A stretch of 7,195 bases of DNA from Thermomicrobiales bacterium (GTDB lineage: Bacteria > Chloroflexota > Chloroflexia > Thermomicrobiales > UBA6265). Location of the stretch: NCBI GenBank assembly GCA_025937615.1, contig JAICRA010000073.1:1-7195 (forward strand). Direction: 5' to 3'. A program made the position numbers and the translations under genes. The notes under the pieces were generated by a model, which did not search any database, was not told the DNA's origin, and was given only the letters and a program-made list of their open reading frames with translations. Positions 1-4,736 of the stretch are shown one piece after another; within the stretch, counting starts at the first letter, position 1; each line of letters starts with the position of its first letter.

Positions 1-1178
1 ATCGCCACGATCTCCACTGCCAGCGATTCTTTGCTCATTGTCGGCAGTGCGGTGATTCCTCCGTCTGCTGTGAGAATCGTCGCCGTACTGCTTGACGCTC
101 CGATGGTTGACTCCGCGTCGTTGGCAACGATCATTGCTAGACCCTTGGCGTGCAACTTTTGTGCGGCGTTCTCCAGCAGGTGCTCGGTCTCAGCGGCGAA
201 GCCAATCTTCAAGAGATCCGGTCGGGTTATCGTGGCCAGAATGTCTGGGTTCCGCACCAACCGCACATCGAGGTAGTCCATGTCCGCGGACTTTTTCAGC
301 TTCCGCCGCGACTTGCTTTCCGGCCGGAAATCGGCAACCGCCGCTGCCATGATCAAGACGTCGGCATCGACCGAGGCCTGCTCCACCGCATGGTGCATCT
401 CTGCTGCAGTTTCGACGTTTACCAGAGTGGCGCCGCTCGGGACCCGCAAGCCTGTCGCTGCCGAGATCAACGTAACGTCGGCGCCTTGAGCGACCGCGGC
501 AGCAGCGAGAGCGTGGCCCATCGCACCGCTTGATCGGTTGCCTATGTAACGAATCGGGTCAAGAGGCTCCCGGGTTCCACCAGCAGTAATGACAAATTTC
601 TTGCCCGCCAGCCGCCTTGAACGCCCTAGCACGTCAGTCGCCTTGGCGACCACGGATTCTGGACTCGCCATGCGGCCCTCGCCGACTGCCCCCGATGCCA
701 GCCGCCCGTGCGCAGGTTCAACAATTGTTACTCCGCGTTCAGTTAACGTCCGCAGGTGCCCTTGCGTCGCTGGATGGTGGAGCATGTGCTCTTCCATTGC
801 CGGCGCCACGACTGCCGGGGAAGTAGTCGAAAGCGCGATGAGACTTATCAGGTCGTTGGCGAGGCCGAGCGCAAGTTTCGCAATGGTCGCGGCCGTCGCG
901 GGAGCGATCACCAGCAGGTCGGCGTTCTCTGCGAGACTCACGTGCCCGGTGAAGTTGCCATGCCACGGCGGGAATGAGTCGGTGTGGACCGAACCGTGAG
1001 TAATCGCGGAAAAGGTGAGCGGATGAACGAATTGTTGCGCCGCCTCTGTCATAACAACTTCGACGCTCGCTCCTGCCTGAACGAGGAGGCTGGCGATCGA
1101 TGCGGCCTTGTATGCCGCAATTCCGCCTGTTACTCCAAGGACAATGGACTTGCCTTCGAGAACTCTCATAGATGACAT
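1..1178 (-). CDS. coaBC: Bifunctional phosphopantothenoylcysteine decarboxylase / phosphopantothenate-cysteine ligase (CoaBC, Dfp), C-terminus cut by window edge
   Basis: Cytoplasmic enzyme of coenzyme A synthesis: the CoaB half joins cysteine to 4'-phosphopantothenate using a nucleotide triphosphate, and the FMN-dependent CoaC half decarboxylates the product to 4'-phosphopantetheine. Translating the minus strand from ATG 1178 gives 392 residues with no frameshift. CoaC half (about 8-185): flavoprotein start GVTGGIAAYK (15-24), GHVSLAENADLLVIAPATAATIAK (78-101) with the expected catalytic His79, then PAMEEHM (126-132) and GRLASGAVGEGRM (158-170). CoaB half (about 190 onward): VITAGGTREPLDPIRYIGNRSSG (196-218), AAAVADFRP (278-286), KLKK (293-296), IGFAAET (325-331), IVAND (350-354). 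Two decarboxylase positions are unusual: Glu129 stands where E. coli Dfp has Asn125, and Ser162 where it has Cys158. Actinobacterial CoaBCs, as I recall them, also deviate here. Only the last 10-20 residues should be missing. The start is uncertain: ATG 1178 and ATG 1169 are both possible and neither has a clear Shine-Dalgarno sequence. It is transcribed divergently from the ABC operon. Confidence 0.95.
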   Translation of the reverse strand, partial: MSSMRVLEGKSIVLGVTGGIAAYKAASIASLLVQAGASVEVVMTEAAQQFVHPLTFSAITHGSVHTDSFPPWHGNFTGHVSLAENADLLVIAPATAATIAKLALGLANDLISLIALSTTSPAVVAPAMEEHMLHHPATQGHLRTLTERGVTIVEPAHGRLASGAVGEGRMASPESVVAKATDVLGRSRRLAGKKFVITAGGTREPLDPIRYIGNRSSGAMGHALAAAAVAQGADVTLISAATGLRVPSGATLVNVETAAEMHHAVEQASVDADVLIMAAAVADFRPESKSRRKLKKSADMDYLDVRLVRNPDILATITRPDLLKIGFAAETEHLLENAAQKLHAKGLAMIVANDAESTIGASSSTATILTADGGITALPTMSKESLAVEIVA

Positions 1179-1330
1179 ACCGAGCGCGACGTGAATATCG
1201 GTCTTTCGATATGCAGGATAGCGGAGCAGGAACCCGGCTCCCGCGAAGAGTTCGGCCCGAGTCGATCGGCCGTTGACGACGGCACGATTGGGGGTACAGT
1301 CTCACCGACGTGAAGTAGGTGCAAACGACT
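1179..1330. other. Divergent intergenic region between coaBC and the ABC operon
   Basis: These 152 bases separate two genes reading away from each other, so promoters for both should lie here. The plus-strand promoter is convincing and listed separately. For coaBC I see only weak minus-strand -10-like hexamers (TATCCT at 1220-1215, GATATT at 1199-1194) without a matching -35 box. An imperfect hairpin is possible at 1221-1244 (arms GCGGAGC and GCTCCCGC, one bulged base, 9-nt loop). A short inverted repeat, CGGCC (1253-1257) with GGCCG (1268-1272), sits directly upstream of the plus-strand -35 box and could be an operator, but five base pairs is weak in DNA this rich in GC. Confidence 0.5.
1273..1300 (+). 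promoter_or_regulatory. Sigma70-type promoter of the ABC transporter operon
   Basis: The -35 box TTGACG (1273-1278) and the -10 box TACAGT (1295-1300) are separated by 16 bp. They match the consensus at 5/6 and 4/6 positions. Transcription would start near 1307, leaving a short leader of roughly 12-36 nt depending on which start codon the ATPase gene uses. Position and orientation fit the operon, and no competing promoter of similar quality is visible here. Confidence 0.6.
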
Positions 1331-2134
1331 ATGGAGCAGGCGATGGCGTTGAGCGCGCGGCCGGTGATGGAGCCGGTACTGGAAGCGCGGGGGATCAATA
1401 AGCACTTCGGCCCGGTTCAGGCGCTTAAGGACGTAAACCTCGCGGTGTACCCGGGTGAGGTAGTTGCACTGATCGGTGACAACGGCGCTGGTAAATCGAC
1501 GCTGATCAACGTGGTGACGGGTGTGCTGCCGCTGGAAAGCGGAGAAATCGTGTTCGGCGGTGAGCCTGTCCAATTCTCGTCTCCCCACGAGGCGAGAGCC
1601 CATGGCATAGAAACCGTCTACCAGGACCTTGCCGTTGCGCCGCACCTCGATGCGGTGGCCAACATCTTCCTGGGCAGGGAACGCCGGCAAAGCGGCCTGC
1701 CGGGAATTCTTGGCTTTCTGGATAACCAGCGCATGCGACAAGAGACAGACGAGCAGCTTTCCAGACTGCGGGTGCGGGTGCCGGATCTCGAGCGTCGCCT
1801 GGTAACGCTCTCTGGCGGACAGCGCCAGGGCGTCGCGGTGGCACGAGCGGTAATGTGGGCGAGCAAGGTCGTGATCATGGACGAGCCGACCGCTGCCCTT
1901 GGCGTCGCGCAGACGGCTCAGGTTCTCGACCTGATCCGGCAGGTGCGTGATACAGGAATCCCGGTCGTCTTCATCAGCCACAATATGCCTAATGTCTTCC
2001 AAGTCGCCGACCGCATCGTCGTCCTGCGCCTGGGTCAAGTCGTCGCCGAGCTTGACCCAAAGACCGCGACGATCGAAGACGCTGTCGCGGCAATGACCGG
2101 ATCGACGCGATTCTTGAACCGAGAGGTTGAGTAA
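1331..2134 (+). CDS. Sugar-type ABC transporter ATP-binding protein, single nucleotide-binding domain (FrcA/RbsA-like)
   Basis: Motor subunit of a carbohydrate-type (CUT2-like) ABC importer; it hydrolyses ATP at the inner face of the membrane. From ATG 1331 the protein has 267 residues and all the expected motifs in order: Walker A GDNGAGKST (49-57), Q-loop Gln98 in VYQDLAVAPHLD, signature LSGGQRQ (160-166), Walker B VVIMDE (180-185) and H-loop His217 in FISHN. It should therefore be catalytically active. RbsA, MglA and XylG are duplicated proteins of about 500 residues; this one has a single domain, like FrcA, so it presumably works as a homodimer. Start choice: GTG 1319, ATG 1331 and ATG 1343 share the frame. 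ATG 1331 has AGG about 11 nt upstream; ATG 1343 has GGAG with a 6-nt spacer and is a strong alternative. The first conserved residues (LEARGINKHFG) begin at residue 17, so the domain does not decide. The next gene begins 1 bp after the stop. The substrate cannot be told from this subunit. Confidence 0.93.
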   Translation: MEQAMALSARPVMEPVLEARGINKHFGPVQALKDVNLAVYPGEVVALIGDNGAGKSTLINVVTGVLPLESGEIVFGGEPVQFSSPHEARAHGIETVYQDLAVAPHLDAVANIFLGRERRQSGLPGILGFLDNQRMRQETDEQLSRLRVRVPDLERRLVTLSGGQRQGVAVARAVMWASKVVIMDEPTAALGVAQTAQVLDLIRQVRDTGIPVVFISHNMPNVFQVADRIVVLRLGQVVAELDPKTATIEDAVAAMTGSTRFLNREVE

Positions 2135-2135
2135 A

Positions 2136-3215
2136 GTGAGCGCCGTAAAAGAGGCCTCTGACGAACTGGGCACCGAGATTCTACCGGCTCGCCAGCGGTA
2201 CCTCTCTCAACTTGCGAAGTCGTTCACACTGCTCATCCTGGTCGCGATCATAGCCATTTTCTCGCTCTACGGTGGGACGAGCTTCTTCAACGCGCGAAAC
2301 TTCAACGACATCATCATTGACTCTTCGCAGCTCGTCGTTCTCTCGGTCGGCATGACATTCGTCATAATCGCAGCAGGAATCGACCTTTCCGTTGGCTCGG
2401 TCCTGATCTTGTCGTCGGTCGTTGCGGCGAAAGTGACGATCGCGCTATCCGGGACCCCTCAGGACATCGCGCGATTCGAATTTCCAACGCAGCAGATCGG
2501 CATTCCGATTGGCCTCGCAGCTGGCGTGCTTACCGGACTCATTTGCGGACTCGTGAACGGGCTACTGGTTACCAGACTCCGGGTGCCAGCCTTTATCGTG
2601 ACCTTGGGTATGTTGGGTATCGCCCTCGGTCTTGGCCAGCTTCTGTCGGGCGGCACATCTGTGCCGAATGTCCCGCCGGCGGTGCAGTCCGCGATCGGCC
2701 TTCGCGAGCTTGTCGCGTTCGACGTCGGCGATCAGCGGGTACGGATCACGCCTCCGGTCGTCATCGCCTACGGAATAGCGATAATTGCTGCAATCGTTCT
2801 CAACCGAACCCAGTTTGGCCGCTACACATATGCGGTCGGTTCAAACGCCGCGGCCTCGATGCGAGCAGGCATCAACGTTGATCTGCATCTCGTTAAGATC
2901 TATGCCTTGAGCGGTCTGCTCGCGGGGGTGGCCGGTGCAATGGATTTGCTTCGGTTCGGCACGGCTTCTGTCGGCTCCCACCAGGCGGACAACCTTGCCG
3001 CGATCTCGGCAACGGTTATCGGGGGGACCAGCCTGTTCGGCGGCATTGGAACCATTGGCGGGACTGTGATCGGCGCGTTCATACCCACGGTGCTTCGCAA
3101 CGGACTTGTCATCGCCCGCGTTCAGCCGTTCTGGCAAAACGTTGCCATTGGCGCGGTACTCATTCTTGCGGTCTACCTGGATCAGCGGCGACGTCGCGCA
3201 GAGGAACGGATGTAG
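2136..3215 (+). CDS. Sugar-type ABC transporter permease (RbsC/FrcC-like, BPD_transp_2 family)
   Basis: Membrane channel subunit of the importer, expected to form a dimer with the preceding ATPase and to accept ligand from the downstream binding protein. From GTG 2136 it has 359 residues, a little longer than the usual 320-350. After a hydrophilic N-terminus (1-28) the first membrane segment is about 30-46 (FTLLILVAIIAIFSLYG); several more hydrophobic segments follow. Family hallmarks are GIDLSVGS (81-88) and, near the C-terminus, GGTSLFGGIGTIGGTVIGA (296-314). A polar stretch between the early membrane segments (roughly 105-126, including GTPQDIARFEFPTQQ) probably forms an exposed loop. GTG 2136 is preferred because GAGAGG (2121-2126) lies 9 nt upstream; a TTG at 2127 would touch that site directly. 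The start is 1 bp after the ATPase stop, implying translational coupling. The protein ends in a basic tail (DQRRRRAEERM), which should be cytoplasmic. Confidence 0.93.
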   Translation: MSAVKEASDELGTEILPARQRYLSQLAKSFTLLILVAIIAIFSLYGGTSFFNARNFNDIIIDSSQLVVLSVGMTFVIIAAGIDLSVGSVLILSSVVAAKVTIALSGTPQDIARFEFPTQQIGIPIGLAAGVLTGLICGLVNGLLVTRLRVPAFIVTLGMLGIALGLGQLLSGGTSVPNVPPAVQSAIGLRELVAFDVGDQRVRITPPVVIAYGIAIIAAIVLNRTQFGRYTYAVGSNAAASMRAGINVDLHLVKIYALSGLLAGVAGAMDLLRFGTASVGSHQADNLAAISATVIGGTSLFGGIGTIGGTVIGAFIPTVLRNGLVIARVQPFWQNVAIGAVLILAVYLDQRRRRAEERM

Positions 3216-3260
3216 AGAGTCTGAATCTGTTGCAGCGAACCCGTGGTGTTGATACCCTGC

Positions 3261-3288
3261 GGCGGTCCGCGAACAGGCGTGACCCGCC
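3261..3288 (+). promoter_or_regulatory. Intercistronic stem-loop between permease and binding-protein genes
   Basis: In the 92-bp gap, GGCGGTC (3261-3267) pairs with GACCCGCC (3281-3288) with one bulged C, and CGC (3268-3270) pairs with GCG (3277-3279) around a GAACAG loop, with one bulged T at 3280. This makes about 10 base pairs ending 9 nt before the ribosome site of the binding-protein gene (GGGAGG, 3298-3303). No T-tract follows, so it is not an intrinsic terminator. In ABC importer operons such gap hairpins can stabilise or process mRNA so that the receptor is made in excess; that role is inferred here. A weak promoter-like pair (TTGCAG 3230-3235, TACCCT 3253-3258, 17-bp spacer) precedes it and I do not trust it. 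Confidence 0.45.
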
Positions 3289-3307
3289 AAACCAGACGGG
3301 AGGTCAA

Positions 3308-4384
3308 ATGAAGATGATTGATCGACTCGATACTCAGCTGGACCGGCGTTCGATCCTGCGAGCGTCCGTCTATGCGGGTGCCGGCTTCACGTTGTTCGCT
3401 CCGCTCGGATTTCGAGCCGCGGCTCGCCAAGACTCGTTCACGATTGCCTTTATCCAAGGTGTGATCGGGGACAATTTCTACATCACGATGGACTGCGGAG
3501 CGCGCGCACAAGCCGAGGCGCTCGGCAATGTCACCATCGATACACAAGGTCCAGAGCGCTTCGATCAAACCTTGCAGACGCCGATCCTCAACGCCGTCGT
3601 TCAGAGCGCTCCGAGCGCAATCATGATGGCGCCAAATGACCGGCAAGGCATGATCGCTCCCATTCAGGCGGCCATCGACGCCGGTGTACCGGTCTTGTGC
3701 GTGGACACGACGATTGACTCCGACATCCAGCTTGGCGACGTAGCGACTGACAATGTGGAAGGCGGGCGCCTCGCGGCGCGAGGCCTCGCCGAGCAGATCG
3801 GGGGAGCTGGAAAAGTCTTCGTCGTCAACGTCATTCCGGGAGTATCCACCACGGACCAGCGAGAGCAGGGGTTCCGTGAGGCGATCGAGACGGAGTTTCC
3901 TGACATCGAGTATCTCGGTCAGGAGTATTCCAACAATGACGCGAACGTCGCGGCGCAGATTACGGCGGCGCGACTCCAGTCCGATCCCGATCTGGCTGGG
4001 ATCTTCGGCACTAACCTGTTCTCTGCACAAGGCGCCGCCGCGGCACTGCGGGAGCAAGGCTTGCAAGGCCAGGTCAAGATGGTCGGGTTTGACGCCGGAC
4101 CAACTCAGGTGCAGGACCTGCGCAGCGAAGTAGTTGACCTTTTGATCGCTCAGCACCCGGGCGATATCGGGGAGATTGCGGTACAGCTTCTGCACGAGTT
4201 CCTGACGACCGGCGAGCCGCTCGATCCGAAGGACTACGTGACCGGCGCCACAATCGTGACCCGCGACAACATCGATGATCCGGAGGTCGCTCGGTATCTC
4301 TATGTCGCGGAGTGCGCGAATTACACACTCGCCAATGCGGTGCCGATGCCGGCCGCATCGCCGGTAGCTACGCCGACGGGGTAG
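3308..4384 (+). CDS. Sugar-type ABC transporter substrate-binding protein (Peripla_BP_4 family) with Tat signal peptide
   Basis: Extracytoplasmic receptor that should deliver a sugar or similar ligand to the upstream permease/ATPase pair. It has 358 residues from ATG 3308. The N-terminus is a twin-arginine signal: LDRRSILRAS (11-20, Arg13-Arg14), a weakly hydrophobic core (23-35) and a likely cleavage site near AAA (37-39). No lipobox cysteine is present. The mature part (from about 43) is a two-lobed periplasmic-binding fold of the ribose/LacI type, with FTIAFIQGVIGDNFYITM at the first strand, GVPVLCVDTTIDSD in the first lobe and LLIAQHPGDIGEIAV (around 278-292) near the C-terminal side. It ends in a short Pro/Ala/Thr tail (ASPVATPTG), a feature seen in exported proteins of Thermomicrobia-like bacteria as I recall them. 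GGGAGG (3298-3303) lies 4 nt before ATG 3308 and 10 nt before an in-frame ATG at 3314, so either could initiate. The ligand is not predictable from sequence alone. Confidence 0.92.
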   Translation: MKMIDRLDTQLDRRSILRASVYAGAGFTLFAPLGFRAAARQDSFTIAFIQGVIGDNFYITMDCGARAQAEALGNVTIDTQGPERFDQTLQTPILNAVVQSAPSAIMMAPNDRQGMIAPIQAAIDAGVPVLCVDTTIDSDIQLGDVATDNVEGGRLAARGLAEQIGGAGKVFVVNVIPGVSTTDQREQGFREAIETEFPDIEYLGQEYSNNDANVAAQITAARLQSDPDLAGIFGTNLFSAQGAAAALREQGLQGQVKMVGFDAGPTQVQDLRSEVVDLLIAQHPGDIGEIAVQLLHEFLTTGEPLDPKDYVTGATIVTRDNIDDPEVARYLYVAECANYTLANAVPMPAASPVATPTG

Positions 4385-4408
4385 CGATTCGAGACCGGTT
4401 AATGAGTG

Positions 4409-4445
4409 GGCGGCGCGGATCTCATGATCCGCGCCGCCTTTACTT
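4409..4445 (+). terminator. Rho-independent terminator of the ABC operon
   Basis: A perfect 13-bp stem, GGCGGCGCGGATC (4409-4421) with GATCCGCGCCGCC (4426-4438), closes a TCAT tetraloop and is followed by a short T-rich stretch (TTTACTT, 4439-4445). It begins 25 nt after the stop codon of the binding-protein gene. The T-tract is interrupted, but the stem is long and very stable. It should insulate rpoB from read-through; its tail overlaps the rpoB -35 box by two bases. Confidence 0.9.
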
Positions 4446-4473
4446 GACAAAAGCAAAGCGCCTGACGTACAAT
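4444..4473 (+). promoter_or_regulatory. Strong sigma70-type promoter of rpoB
   Basis: The -35 box TTGACA (4444-4449) is a perfect match, and the -10 box TACAAT (4468-4473) matches 5/6 positions, with an 18-bp spacer. The predicted transcription start is near 4480. It is the best promoter in the window and suits a highly expressed gene. It sits directly against the terminator of the upstream operon, so rpoB appears to be transcribed independently of the ABC genes. Confidence 0.85.
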
Positions 4474-4578
4474 AATCGTTCCGGCTCGCTGACCCGCAAA
4501 TCAGCAGGGTCCGGAAAACCTTCGAAACCGGTAGCCGGGCGGGGCGTGCTGGAACATTCACTATCGAACCTGGTCGCA

Positions 4579-4604
4579 CGGGAGGGGCAATCTATGTCCT
4601 CCCG
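4579..4604 (+). promoter_or_regulatory. Hairpin sequestering a Shine-Dalgarno sequence in the rpoB leader
   Basis: CGGGAGG (4579-4585) pairs perfectly with CCTCCCG (4598-4604), extendable by a G-T pair (4586-4597), around a 10-nt loop. The 5' arm is a strong ribosome-binding sequence (GGGAGGGG, 4580-4587) and an ATG (4594-4596) sits at the right distance, at the edge of the loop. The 3' arm would be codons 2-4 of the small ORF starting there. No T-tract follows (CTTTGG), so it is not a convincing terminator. Confidence 0.5.
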
Positions 4605-4734
4605 CTTTGGTGTGTCAGGGACAGGGCAGGAATTAGTCAATCCGCCGGTCTACGAACGGCAACCGCAAGCCATTGCGGGGTTTCCCAGGGTCAATTCGGC
4701 GTGCCGTCCCCAACATGTATGGAGGAGTTATTAA
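4594..4734 (+). CDS. Possible 46-residue leader peptide upstream of rpoB
   Basis: Unrecognised small ORF starting at ATG 4594, with GGGAGGGG (4580-4587) 6 nt upstream, ending in TAA (4732-4734) two bases before the rpoB GTG. The product would begin [12 protein letters not shown] and end PQHVWRSY; it has no signal peptide, membrane segment or domain I know. Its last codons contain the rpoB ribosome site (GGAGGAG, 4721-4727), so ribosomes finishing it could pass to rpoB. It would also run through the multibranch domain at 4618-4710. In favour: excellent ribosome site, correct spacing, termination at the rpoB start. Against: the same frame is open by chance from 4312 onwards, the codons include TTA and tandem AGG-AGT at the ribosome site, and no homologue is known to me. 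The hairpin may simply be an RNA element with a fortuitous ATG. Confidence 0.3.
   Translation: MSSRFGVSGTGQELVNPPVYERQPQAIAGFPRVNSACRPQHVWRSY
4618..4710 (+). promoter_or_regulatory. Possible multibranch RNA domain just upstream of the rpoB ribosome site
   Basis: An outer helix pairs GGGAC (4618-4622) with GTCCC (4706-4710), continued after a two-base AG bulge by GGC (4625-4627) with GCC (4703-4705). GGAA (4629-4632) can pair with TTCC (4682-4685). Inside lie two hairpins: GCCG (4644-4647) with CGGC (4657-4660), and a perfect 6-bp hairpin CCGCAA (4663-4668) with TTGCGG (4673-4678) closing a GCCA loop. The domain ends 10 nt before the rpoB Shine-Dalgarno sequence. Nested, mutually compatible helices suggest real structure, but GC-rich DNA gives such pairings by chance. 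Confidence 0.4.
4721..4727 (+). promoter_or_regulatory. Shine-Dalgarno sequence of rpoB
   Basis: GGAGGAG lies 9 nt before GTG 4737 and selects that codon as the start of rpoB. It is not covered by any of the helices found by eye in the leader. It falls inside the last codons of the possible leader ORF, whose stop lies between it and the GTG. Confidence 0.8.
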
Positions 4735-4736
4735 CT

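Larger units (their letters stand above)
4480..4736 (+). promoter_or_regulatory. Long, potentially structured 5' leader of rpoB
   Basis: About 257 nt separate the predicted transcription start from the rpoB GTG, far more than a simple ribosome site needs. Possible helices in order: TTCCGG (4479-4484) with CCGGAA (4511-4516), enclosing either ACCC/GGGT or GCTGA/TCAGC (4488-4492 with 4501-4505), which exclude each other; CGTGC (4545-4549) with GCACG (4576-4580); CGGGAGG (4579-4585) with CCTCCCG (4598-4604); and a multibranch domain at 4618-4710. An imperfect repeat is present: GTCAATCCGCC (4636-4646) and GTCAATTCGGC (4690-4700). I do not recognise a known riboswitch or ribosomal-protein leader. 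Autoregulation of beta synthesis is one possible role, but that is inference. Pairings were found by eye with no energy calculation. Confidence 0.5.

Noticed and set aside
1253..1272. Inverted repeat CGGCC-N10-GGCCG as a LacI-type operator for the sugar operon
   Set aside because: Five base pairs with no extension in GC-rich DNA is within chance, and no regulator gene is present in the window. It is mentioned only as a possibility in the intergenic entry.
739..1398. Minus-strand open frame (219 codons) overlapping coaBC in another frame
   Set aside because: The coaBC frame on the same strand translates to a full conserved enzyme; this frame is out of register, Arg/Ser-rich, and spans the intergenic region.
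2127..2135. TTG 2127 as the permease start
   Set aside because: It directly abuts GAGAGG (2121-2126) with no spacer; GTG 2136 has the correct 9-nt spacing.
1166..2173. Minus-strand open frame (335 codons) opposite the ABC ATPase
   Set aside because: Shadow of the ATPase gene, which carries all ABC motifs on the plus strand. The antisense product has no domain pattern and collides with the coaBC start.
3230..3258. Promoter-like pair TTGCAG-N17-TACCCT before the receptor gene
   Set aside because: The spacing is right, but each box matches only 3/6 consensus positions, which is expected by chance.
3230..3307. TTG 3230 as the start of the binding protein
   Set aside because: It would put 26 charged residues in front of a clear Tat signal and ignore GGGAGG at 3298-3303, which points to ATG 3308 (or 3314).
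3182..4579. Long minus-strand open frame (465 codons) opposite the binding-protein gene
   Set aside because: It is the mirror of a well-supported gene in GC-rich DNA. It also runs through the terminator and rpoB promoter, and its translation is rich in Arg, Ser and His with no recognisable motif.
4579..4610. Leader hairpin as an intrinsic attenuator before rpoB
   Set aside because: The stem is strong but is followed by CTTTGG and not by a T-tract, so termination there is unlikely.
4312..4734. Plus-strand open frame of 140 codons from inside the receptor gene to rpoB
   Set aside because: It crosses the receptor's stop region, a terminator and the rpoB promoter, so no single transcript would encode it. 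Only the final segment from ATG 4594 has a ribosome site and was kept as a low-confidence ORF.
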